Below, piece by piece: positions 1 to 9,313 of a stretch of 64,000 bases of DNA; within the stretch, counting starts at the first letter, position 1; each line of letters starts with the position of its first letter. The position numbers were made by a program, and so were the translations under genes. Where the stretch lies: NCBI GenBank assembly GCA_964036155.1, contig OZ038423.1, forward strand, positions 68,215,249-68,279,248, read 5' to 3'. This stretch comes from Diploscapter coronatus (Eukaryota; Nematoda; Chromadorea; Rhabditida; Rhabditidae). The notes under the pieces were generated by a model, which had not been told where the DNA came from, searched no databases, and was given only the letters and a program-made list of their open reading frames with translations.

Positions 1-128
1 AATCCAAGAACGCGAAGTTGAGTTCCTTAATTGAGTCTATTGAGAAGGCACTGGAGTTGCCATCGTTAGCAACATCATCAAGTTGTATGCCTGTAGAGGA
101 AAAATATAACACTATTGTTGATGCGTAA
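1..128 (+). CDS. 3' end of an unidentified gene (last 41 codons)
   Basis: An open frame enters from the left edge (first full codon at base 3) and stops at TAA 126-128. The visible tail is Ser- and Leu-rich, reads through SSLIESIEKALELPSL and ends in TIVDA. No domain is recognisable in so short a piece and the upstream exons lie outside the window. A possible polyadenylation signal, AATAAA, lies at 270-275. The call rests on an uninterrupted frame ending in a stop with a poly(A)-like signal behind it, so confidence is moderate. Confidence 0.5.
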   Translation, partial: SKNAKLSSLIESIEKALELPSLATSSSCMPVEEKYNTIVDA

Positions 129-700
129 AGTTCTCGAACGACGACGACAATGATGATATTTGAGATCAACGATTTCTTTCCTTTCAGCTGCGTCAAAGAC
201 GGAAATTCATATTCGTTCAAGACAGTTCAAACCAAGGCCTAACTTTACAAATCCGAATCTCATTTGTGCAATAAACTTAAAACCATTTCAACTGCCTCAG
301 TATGATGATATAGCTTCATAAAACAAAAATTTATGTTATCTAACCCCACTTACTTATTTATATTTTCCATGTCGAATCGATTAGTTTAATAAATTCATGT
401 AGCTAAAATCTCGAAATTTTGAGAAATTGTGTGTGTTGAGTGTAGTGTTGGGGTTATTTAGCTAAGGCAATCATGTCCAGCAATACATATATGTATCTGC
501 TGGCTTGAGTAATTTTACTGTGATTTTCAGACTACACTTTTATTTCCTCCAGTGTATTGCCGTCTTATAATTCGCTGAATTGTGCCCTGTTCTCTGTCTA
601 ACGTCGTTTTTCAACATCGATTCTAATGATACATAAATTATTATCGGCATTTAAAAGCCCCAACTTCCTTCACTGCAACTTCTCTCAATCTTCTCTGGAT
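129..700. other. Intergenic region, no gene seen
   Basis: AT-rich spacer between the truncated first gene and the small secreted-protein gene. AATAAA at 270-275 probably ends the upstream transcript. No further coding or structured element was recognised. Confidence 0.5.
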
Positions 701-1158
701 ATGAGGAGATTGGGTTTATTGATCGGATTAATTTCGGTAGCCATTGCCTGTAAGGATAGGGAAGAACGTTTGTGGGAACCTGGAGATTCATATGTATGGC
801 TTTTCAATACCTAGCAATTTGTATTTTTAGAAAAAAAATAAAAATCGTTTTTCTCTATATTATTTCGTTTAGTGTAACAATAAGAAAATGTGCCCCTCTA
901 AATTTTAACTTCAGATTGATGAGCCCTACGAGTACCGATGTGTCGCGAGCAAAGACGAAAACAACCAAATCAACGACGTAAAGGCTATCGTCATTGGATG
1001 TGTCACGAATGCCGGAACGAAGGTAAGAAAATTTCGGGTTTATTTTGAAAATTTCGAATTTCCCGATCTCGATTGGACAATCCAAACAGGAAGGCGCAGC
1101 AACCTATAAGTGCACTCAAGATTCAAACGACAACATCGCTTTGATCGGAATTTTGTGA
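701..1158 (+). CDS. Small secreted four-cysteine protein (possibly MIG-18-like FN1 domain)
   Basis: Three exons, 701-793, 915-1022 and 1090-1158, encode 89 residues with matching phases and GT-AG introns. The first 17 residues (MRRLGLLIGLISVAIAC) are a clear signal peptide, so the product is secreted. The mature part has a Trp-x-Pro-Gly start followed by cysteines in the contexts YRCV, IGCV and YKCT. That spacing resembles the nematode-specific fibronectin-type-I-like domain of the cell-migration protein MIG-18, but this is pattern matching from memory and not a search. AATAAA at 1248-1253 fits as the poly(A) signal. The neighbouring minus-strand gene is convergent. Confidence 0.7.
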
Positions 1159-1446
1159 TCCCTTTTTAGTCTTCAAATCATATAATAGTGACGTTCAGTT
1201 TTAGCATTATTAAATTCTAAATTTTCAAAAATTTATTTAAAAACCTGAATAAACGTATTTTGTTTGAAATCCGTAGTAATTGCACTTGATTTTCAATTTT
1301 GATCGATCAATATTATTGATTTCATGTTCCTCAATTCATTTCTAGTGAAAAGCGCATGAAGAAATATTGACTTTTCTTAAAGCTTAAATAAAATTAAATT
1401 TATTCAATATATTGAATGAATAAATAAATAATCTTGATTAAAATTG

Positions 1447-3240
1447 TTATCCACTATTTGCGCAACACGTTCCTTGAATACATTTGAATCCGGACTTAAA
1501 ATTTTAGCAATAAATTAAAGAAAAAAAAGTATGTGTTGCATACTTGGCAGTTTCCATTGATACAAGGCCCGTCATCTGGTCTATTTTGGCATGGATCCTT
1601 AAAATTTGAAATTTTAAAATTACATCATTTAGACTATAGCAGTCTTACACTCGGAACATCACAGCAATAACCGTTTAAGCAGATTTCATATGTCTGAAAT
1701 TTATGCGTGATAAAAGTGCGCGCGCATCAATTTGATTCGATACCTCACAACTCCCGGCCGGACTGCAGTCGAACGGAGCTGTTTGATTCGTTTGGCAATC
1801 TGTTGGCGGTGGGAGTGGACAGCAATATCCATGAATACAGGAATAGAACTCCTGAAGAAGCTCGTGATTCGTCAATTTTTTTTTGCGAATACATTGCTTT
1901 CATTTAAGTGTACATGGAATCAAAGTACACACGTTTGATTTGTCGAAGCAAAGTAATTGCATTTCCGTTAAGACTTACACTGCAAGTATCATTAGCTCCA
2001 CAGGCACCTAAATCCGTTCCAAAGGGACAATCAGAGGGGTTGGGACAACAATATTGTGATCCAGTGTCTTTGTTGCAATATAAGCCTATCTGAAACTGGG
2101 ACTAATTAATGTATGAAAAATGATGATTTTACAGGACACAACCCTGCAACGCAATTTCCAAGAGGTGGACCATCTGGGCATGGAATTATCTAAAAAGAAT
2201 TTATTGGATTTAAACATATTTTAGTCTTACCGTCGAGACAGTCGATGCTCCTGGGGGTGGAGCGGTCGGACATAACTGAAAAAATGCTTCTTTTTCATGG
2301 ACTCAAAGTTAAAGGCCTTACATTGCAAGTTTTGGCACAAAGTTTTTGCTTCTCTTCGGTTGTATAGTGATCATTTTGACAAAATCCGTTCTTTATTTGA
2401 ATTTTTTAAAGCCGATTCTCCGTAATTCTCGACGATCTCAAGGAAGGGGTCGGACCAGAGGTTTCAAATTCTCCTTTGAAGGAGTTTCTAAGCGTTTTCC
2501 ACCTATTTCGGACCCGTAGAACACGAATCCAGCGTCCGTTTTCCGACTTTTCCACACCTTCCGGAAGGGGGTCCGGAAGCGGAAAAATTGTGATTTTTTG
2601 AGTTAGACCCCCAAATCATATATCATTCGATAGAGCATGAAAAACTGAGCAGCTTTTGTGAAGGCACCTTCGAAAGATTCTCATTCCTGAGGGCTCTAGA
2701 CAAGAAAAAACCGAAAATCATACTTTACGTTTAGGAATTTTTATTTCGAAAATTTTCAAAATAAATAAGGCCAAATTTAATGTTAGAATGAAGCTTAGAC
2801 CTCGTAGAACATTCTAGAATTTTTTGGGGTCATTTGGGAAAATTTTAGGTATCGAATCTGATAGGATCGAACCGGTACCAGTTGAGGCTTGAAATATTCT
2901 GGAAACCTATTCATGTTGTATATCATTCGAAGGTGATTACGAAGCTGATTATCATGCAAAAAACTGTTTGAAAAACGAATTTGAAGTCTCTGGTCCGGGC
3001 AGTTTCGAGAATTACGGAGACTGTTTTAAAGATAACAAAGCTTTTCAGACCTTGGCCCAGTACTGACAACTGCAATAATTGATTGGTTGAAAAAAAAACT
3101 TTGAATAATTTACTTTGGGTCCTCATCGATGCAAGGCGGCTGATCCGCGTTCACATGATAAATTATGGCTTAATTTTTTTGGAACTTTTCAAAGAAGAAA
3201 ATATAGACTTACCTAAAATAACGATATGAAACAAAAGCAT
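1447..3240 (-). pseudogene. Secreted ShKT / lustrin-type cysteine-rich protein, probably disrupted
   Basis: Ten exons on the minus strand: 3213-3240, 3114-3168, 2322-2390, 2231-2275, 2133-2189, 1979-2089, 1744-1851, 1649-1693, 1544-1597 and 1447-1494. Exon 1 encodes a signal peptide starting MLLFHIVIL. Exons 2-3 hold one ShKT-like module (NGFCQN...CAKTC), and exons 4-10 hold lustrin- or EB-like modules of the type CPDGPPLGNC and YCCPNP. From exon 3 onward all phases agree. The exon 2/3 junction fails: exon 2 ends in phase 2, while exon 3 can only start in phase 0 and lacks the first Cys-x-x-Trp of the module. A 612-bp hAT-like MITE sits in that intron, 21 bases from exon 3. Hence the call of a disrupted gene. 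It is a paralogue of the genes at 3418-4768 and 5141-5968. Confidence 0.65.
2412..3023. mobile_element. hAT-like MITE (612 bp) with 8-bp duplication
   Basis: The ends are inverted copies: TCTCCGTAATTCTCGA on the left, and the same sequence read from the right end, followed in both by CGGACCAGAG and TTCAAATTC. The octamer TTTTAAAG occurs directly outside both ends (2404-2411 and 3024-3031), which suits an 8-bp hAT target duplication. No transposase is encoded. It lies in an intron of the ShKT gene at 1447-3240. Confidence 0.75.
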
Positions 3241-3417
3241 TACCGCGGAAAGCAGAAATCACGAGAAGCGTATTAGTTGCTTACATAGATAACGAACGCG
3301 ATTTTATGCGCAATTACTTGTGTTTTATCACTACTAGGTACATACTTCCGTTGCACAATGTGATCAAAATGTAATGTGTTTATTATGAGCCGATTCAATT
3401 TTCACAGAGATTACAAA

Positions 3418-4768
3418 TTAAGCCGGACAACAGTCTTGACCGATGCATTGTTGGCCGGGGGAACATGCCCCTCCGAAGCAGGGCCCTCCGCTGGGTGCAT
3501 TTCCAGGACATATCCCCTAAAAGTTGTTTTTAACTATTTTTTAAAATAAAAACACCAATACCGTTGTCGTGGGCATCGGAGTCGTTGTCGTTGTCGGCTT
3601 CTTCGTTGTCGTCGTCGTGGGCGTTGTTGTCGTTGGTGGAACTGTTGTCTGGGCTACGGTAATCGGAGGTGGCAGAGTGGGGCACATCTACAAATATCAC
3701 TCTTTAAGAATTAAAAAAAAATCACTGAACCTTGCACGTGAAAGCGCAATCTTCCTGTTTGACACTATCTGGATAAAAACTGTTCTGACAAAAACCATTT
3801 TGGGCCCATATCTGGCATTCAGTGCATTTATCGAGACACGGAGGAGGAGTTCCATTACAGAAATTGCAGGTCTTGAAAAAATTAGTAAATGTCATTATTG
3901 TAAATGACCGATAACTTGAGACGAAATAAAGAGATATCTTTCTTTCTCCACCTCCCTCGAGCTTCGGTATGCGTACCGAAGACATTTGTTCATTTAGCTA
4001 TTCTTTTTTATTTTTTCGTCATTTCTTTATTCTTTCATCGAAATTAATGGAATTTTTGTAATAATTGTTTGCCAATCATCTTGCTTTATCGATAATGATT
4101 AGAATTAATAAATTAATTAATCGATAATTGCTCTTAAACGTGCGAAAAGTGAAAAGAAAATAAATAAATCGTCCAGTGAATAAATGCTCGTCTCTCACGC
4201 ATCCGAGGCTCACAGGAGGGGAGAGAAAGAAAGGCTTCTTTTATTTCATCTCAAGTAGTCGGTCATTTACAATACTTGCTTCCCATTTTTGCGATTTTCA
4301 ATTACCACTTTTGCGAACAAAAACGGAAATGCAAGGGTGGGGAGTTTACGGCTCCTACATATACCGTCCTAGTTAATGTTATTTTATGAAACCGATATTT
4401 ACATGTCACGATGTAACGATATATACTAGTTACCTTCGGACAGTGCCTGAAATTTTAAATTCCAGAATTACGAAACATAATTTTGAGAAATACTGTTGGA
4501 GCATAGGGATGAAAGCAGGATCATTGCATTTTGACGCTAGACTCGCGCAGTTTGCTCCTGGATCATCTTGGCAGTCACTTTGAACTTGGTGAAAAAGCGC
4601 TAAAATGGTCGTCAAATTTAACAGAAAACGATCGATAGAATGGCAAAATATGATTTTGATTTGGAAAGAAATGGTAGAGAAGAAATTAAACTTGTATTAA
4701 AGTTATGATAAAAATGTGTGTATACCTGCAAATGAAAAGATCAACTGAATCAATATCGAATAATACAT
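3418..4768 (-). CDS. Secreted two-ShKT protein with Thr-rich linker
   Basis: Exons on the minus strand: 4726-4768 (signal peptide MYYSILIQLIFSFA), about 4472-4599, 3731-3871, 3562-3687 and 3418-3516; about 178 residues. The order is signal peptide, first ShKT module (cysteines split over exons 2-3), second ShKT module (CQIWAQNGFC...CAFTC), a 42-residue Thr/Pro linker that is probably O-glycosylated, and a lustrin-like tail ending QDCCPA. ShKT modules are small disulfide-knotted domains common in nematode secreted and cuticle proteins. The Thr-rich exon is absent from both neighbours. The exon 2/3 junction is uncertain: the only in-phase solution leaves C-F-T-C where relatives have C-x-x-T-C, and a MITE ends 26 bases from exon 3. 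Confidence 0.75.
3898..4272. mobile_element. Tc1/mariner-like MITE, copy 1 (375 bp)
   Basis: Inverted ends start TTGTAAATGACCGA and continue ACTTGAGA, flanked on both sides by TA (3896-3897 and 4273-4274). An internal palindrome CTTCGGTA-TGCG-TACCGAAG is present. It is inserted in an intron of the ShKT gene. A related copy lies in the opposite orientation at 39346-39707. Confidence 0.85.
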
Positions 4769-4771
4769 GTC

Positions 4772-5140
4772 GGACTTTCCGTGAAACGTCAGAATCAGCG
4801 AATTGATTATTCCTTACATTTTATCTTTTTTTTCTAACGTTATCGCTTGACGCGCACTCTACTTGATACGTACATAACCCGATTTTATAGCAAATACCCA
4901 GAAAATCTGCACTCATTATGTTGATAAAATTGCGAATTAGCAATAGGAAAAGAACCTGAACATTTGAAACAGAAGAAATTTATTTGAATAAAAAATATAT
5001 GAGGTAAAGTTTATTGAAAACCGAAAAATTTTATTAGATTGTGTTGTGAAATTGGGTAAAATAAGGGAAAAACTGCATAAGAATGTGCACTCTATTTTAT
5101 TCTAATGTTCAATATAGCGAGTTTTCGAGTAATTGAGATT
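4772..5140. other. Spacer between two ShKT paralogues
   Basis: Minus-strand promoter of the 3418-4768 gene and 3' flank of the 5141-5968 gene. It is AT-rich and no other element was recognised. Confidence 0.4.
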
Positions 5141-5968
5141 TCATGGCAAGACAGCATGTCCCTCAAGAATGTTCATGACTTGATCGTTTGAGTAGGACGG
5201 CTTCGGACAACATACTCCGTTTGTGCAGTTTTGATTTTCTGGACACTCATCCAATATGCACGGCCCCAAAGTTGGCGCATTACCGGGACAGCCAGTATAT
5301 GGAGGGTTTGTTGGACATAACTAAAGTCCTAGATGAATTTTCTAGTAAATATCAAACTTAACTTGCAAGTGTATGCACAATTTTCTGATTTCTCCGTATC
5401 ATTGTAGAATGAAGACGTACAGTACCCGTTCGCGGCCCAATATTTGCAACTAAATGATTTTTTAATTGAATACTTTAGGTTATTATTAATAATATGTCAG
5501 AGAAAAGCTCTGTTAAATTAATTATAATTTATATTGTATGTAGATCATAATAGAGTATTCTAAAAATCGTTTAATGCGTTCATCTAATAGGAATGATCTG
5601 AGTTCTAGTTCCAAAATTCCGACTCTAATGAAATAACCTACTTAGGGTCTTTGTCTCGGCAGGGGGGCGGCGTGCCAGCGCAAAAATTGCATGTGAATTT
5701 ACAATCTCTTAAATTATATAAATATTATTCTGTCAGATGCTAATAAAACCCACTTTTCCATTAAAGGTTGATATCCAGGGTCTCTACAGAGGTTCAAGTA
5801 ATTAGAGCAATTCACACCATCAGCATCCTTACAATCGCCATCATCAAATTCATCATAAGCTCGATGCAAATTGATGGTGTATGCTAGATTTCAGATTTAA
5901 CTATAGTTTTGAAATCGGAATATACCTGAAATAATCAATACCACTAGGAATACGAAATTTGACGCCAT
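5141..5968 (-). CDS. Secreted two-ShKT / lustrin-tail protein
   Basis: Exons on the minus strand: 5926-5968, 5754-5883, 5642-5707, 5363-5449 and 5141-5320; about 168 residues. Exon 1 is a signal peptide starting MASNFVFLVVLIIS. Two complete ShKT modules follow: one ends CKFTCNFC, the second is CKYWAANGYC...CAYTC. The lustrin-like tail contains GCPGNAPTLGPC and VCCPKP. Exon sizes of the first two modules match the paralogue at 3418-4768, showing tandem duplication. The last intron (5321-5362) is odd: the donor reads TGCAAG|TTAAGT, and the frame is kept only if that G stays in the exon, so the intron is not GT-AG. Either the site is non-canonical, or one G was lost from a GGTTAAG donor and the gene is broken. 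Confidence 0.8.
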
Positions 5969-6166
5969 TTCGGATAGAAAAAAGTGATTGTCGAAATGCT
6001 TATTAATTGTCGTTTAATTGCAAGGCTACTGGCACTACCAGGGTTTATGGCTTGTTGCTCTTTGTTAAACAGATTTTAATGGCTTTTCAGTGTACTTGAT
6101 AATAGATATAAAATAGTGCAGAGAATATATTTATTTAAAAAGAAAAAGCTTGGGTTAGATTCGGAA

Positions 6167-7303
6167 TCAATAATAGTAAGAGTATGGGTTTCGCTTTCTC
6201 CAATCCTCGGTATATGGATTGACTTCGTGAATCTTATTTCGATACATTTTGGCCAAGAGAAGGACAATGCAGATGCAAGCTGAATTTGGAGAGTTAACTA
6301 AATTCAAATAAAATAAAATGTGTTGTACCCAAAGCCAAAGCGACGTACAGAATGATGATGTAGGTGTCGTGGAAGAAGTATTGTGATTCAGGCTTAGATA
6401 GGTACGCTGAAAATAATCATAGAAAAATGAAATAGAAATTTCCATACTGGCTTCAGTAATAAACAAAATGATGCCCATACAAATGCACGCTATTGCGATA
6501 ACCGACTAAATATATTTCAATTTAAATCAAATTTAAACTAATAGAATCTTACAAAAATAACCAACATTAAGATGAGTATGACTTTATTGTTGGTCTTTAA
6601 AACACAACATAACAGCACCATAGCAATGATGACCTAAATATATATTTTAGGATAAATTCCATTAAAATTAGGTTCTCAAAGGACTGGGAGTATTAAACTT
6701 TAAAAAAAAATATTACAGGATATACATATTCTAGTGAATCATATTTAGACGAAGTCTTCCCTTTTTGAGGGAGAGAAAGAATGCATGAATTTTTTCGACG
6801 TTTCAATTATCGTTAATTAATTGATAATTTCATGAAACTAAGACACCAATTGGGGTAATAAATGGCGTCCGAAATGATGGTGTCGTCAGTTTTTCAAAAA
6901 AAAACATCCTGAAGGCATGAACGATGTCGGAACTCTAATAGCATAGCTTTTGATTGGATGAACCGTTTTTGAAAATCTGAAAAGTTTTGAGTTATTCACG
7001 ACCTCGTTCATCACTCTTATATCAAATTTGCCAAATTCAACCTATTATGGAAAACCATTTGGCCTTTAATAATATTTCATTTAAAAATTCTTACCACTCC
7101 GACGTTAACCAATAGGGCCAAAAGAATCACTGAACCCAGCGCATTGGTTTCACTTTTATCTGTAGCCTAAATATATAGTTTTTAATTTGAAATAATCGGT
7201 TTATTTATTCTCTTACTACTCCTCCAAAAATCGAATGCGCTTGGGCGAAATTCAGCATGCATAATATTATCGTTGCTATGATAATTGATGAAATTAGAAG
7301 GCA
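6167..7303 (-). CDS. Four-membrane-segment protein, unidentified
   Basis: Six minus-strand exons in consistent phase: 7217-7303, 7095-7166, 6553-6633, 6448-6505, 6329-6406 and 6167-6297; 168 residues from the first exon seen. Four hydrophobic stretches are visible: LLISSIIIATIILCML, the segment around ALGSVILLALL, VILILMLVIFSVIAIAC, and YIIILYVALA running on to CICIVLLLAK. The tail is short, charged and Tyr-rich, ending NPYSYYY. The layout looks like a small tetraspan membrane protein, but I recognise no family. The start is unresolved: a tiny exon ATG-CTC-AGG just upstream, or trans-splicing at 7303 with an internal ATG, are both possible. Confidence 0.6.
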
Positions 7304-9313
7304 CTGAAAATTAAACTAAGGTTTATTTGAAATGAAACGACCCTGAGCATGAATTATTCTGCATAAATTTGAATCTTTAACAAATATTAATAAGAGAAAA
7401 GTAGAAGTGGTTAAAAATATATTTACCGTTTATTTGACATTCAAACGATTCTGAGATTAAACCATTCTTTATAATTAAAACTTAACATAAATTAATAATT
7501 AAAAAAAGTACCTTTGAATTTCTATCAAAGCAGTTGGTAACCATATTTGGTTGGTGATGTTATCGACAAAACTAAATGATCGACTGATTGGAGACTGGAA
7601 ACCAGAATTTTGGAATGAACACAGGGGTAAATCACTTTTTCTCGAGAAATGGGCGAAGGCAACAAAATGAGAAATGTGTCGATGCGTAGTTGTGTTGTCA
7701 TTTTTCTAAGCACTCAGTCATTTCGGCCATTTCTTGACCATTCTGCCATTTTTACCCAAACCTTACTCAAGGGGTAGTAGAAAATGTTGGATGTTGGGAC
7801 TTCATTCGTTCAACCATGATGACGATAGATTGACAAAGCGATTAGACAATTAGTTGGTTGTTTAAAATGTTCAACTTTTAAAAAATCATTTATCGCTTGA
7901 GATTCGGATTTAATTAGAACCTCTTTTCAACTGCTCCTTTAAAATTTCGATATAAGAACAGTTCAGTTGTAAAAATATCCTTTCAGAGAAATATCATATT
8001 ACGTGAGATTTTCTGATTCTCCGACAAATTCTCAACCTGCACTTTAAAATTCCGACAATTTTTGGGTTCCTGGAAAATAAATAGAGTTGGCGATTTTTTC
8101 GTGGATTTTCAGTGACTAATTTGTAGACTTCGTTTTGAATTCTCTTGTGTTTTGTTGGCCGCGATTTTCGTTACCCACAACATAGATCGCGGTCAGGTAA
8201 ATAGAATCGAGTAGAGAGGAAGAGAGATCGAGAAAAAAGGTGAAGGTAAAGTCAAACCAGTCAGATGGTTTAAGGAGTTAGGAGGTTAGAGGGTTAAACT
8301 GAGCAACATGCGGGTTGTTGAGCAAGACAACGTTCGAAAGAGCATTGAAACGTTAAACATCTTGGTCAGAAAATGACCTGTACACGGATTGTTGAATGGA
8401 AGGAAACATGCACTCGAAGAATCTCACGCTCAATGAGGAAGTTTCGCCTGCTTCAGTTGAAGTATTTCTATTTGCAACATCAAAGAAATAAGATTTGCAG
8501 ATATGTTTCAATTTAGATCAAATACCATTTATTGCTATGAATAAGTGTTGTTGGGTTGGTCGAACGTTTTCCTAAATAAATTAGAGTAGAAAAAAGCCCT
8601 CAATTTATTATGTAAATAAAAAGTGATACTGATCTGTTTGATAGCTCACAGAAAATGAGTAGCACAGATCAAGTCAAATGATAGAATATCCGGTTCGATT
8701 CGACATTGAACATATCGAACGTGAAATGAACAGCAATAACATGGGATATAGAGCAAATCTGCTGCAATTTTGTTTTATTTGGAAACGATCATTATCTCGC
8801 CCACACATACGACACAAGAACGATGGTATATAAAAGTAGCGACATCATATCAAATAGCAGTTTTTGTTTATATATAATATGATGTCGTACCTCTGACTTT
8901 ATTATCATTCTGAGGGGAACTAGAGCTGAATATTGCGTCTGATAAGTGAAGAAGTGAGCGAACAACTTCGTCCAAATCGAAAATTTCTCATTTATCAGAA
9001 ACATATCTTCATAATGAAGATCATCTTATCACCTTTTCAAAGTTCCAGTTTTTCGTCCTACAATGCGTTTCATGGCATCACCCTTCCATGTCCAGTGTCT
9101 ACCTCCACATTGACTTTGCTCATTTATTTACCCAATTTATTTTCCCTTCTTCTTCTTCGTTTCGCTCTTTTCTTGCCGGTTCATTTTCTCTGTCACTCTT
9201 CCGGGTATAAAAGTCGTACCGTCTAAAGAAAAAGATTTATGTAAACTCGAAAAGACGGACATCTCTAACTTTTCAAAGTCATATTTTAAGCGAAATATCT
9301 GGACTTTCAGATC
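7304..9313. other. 2-kb intergenic region with two TATA boxes and a hairpin
   Basis: No convincing gene. TATAAAA occurs at about 8828-8834, followed by perfect inverted arms CGACATCATAT / ATATGATGTCG at 8840-8850 and 8877-8887. A second TATAAAA at 9205-9211 is the likely core promoter of the next gene. The short open frames here do not have coding character. Confidence 0.45.
9205..9211 (+). promoter_or_regulatory. TATA box of the repeat-rich secreted-protein gene
   Basis: GGGTATAAAAG lies about 100 bases before the ATG at 9314. A TTTCAG acceptor lies just before the ATG, so the leader is probably trans-spliced or spliced. Confidence 0.5.

Noticed and set aside
2855..2885. GGTTCGATCC word resembling a tRNA B box
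   Set aside because: No A box at suitable spacing; it lies inside the hAT-like MITE.
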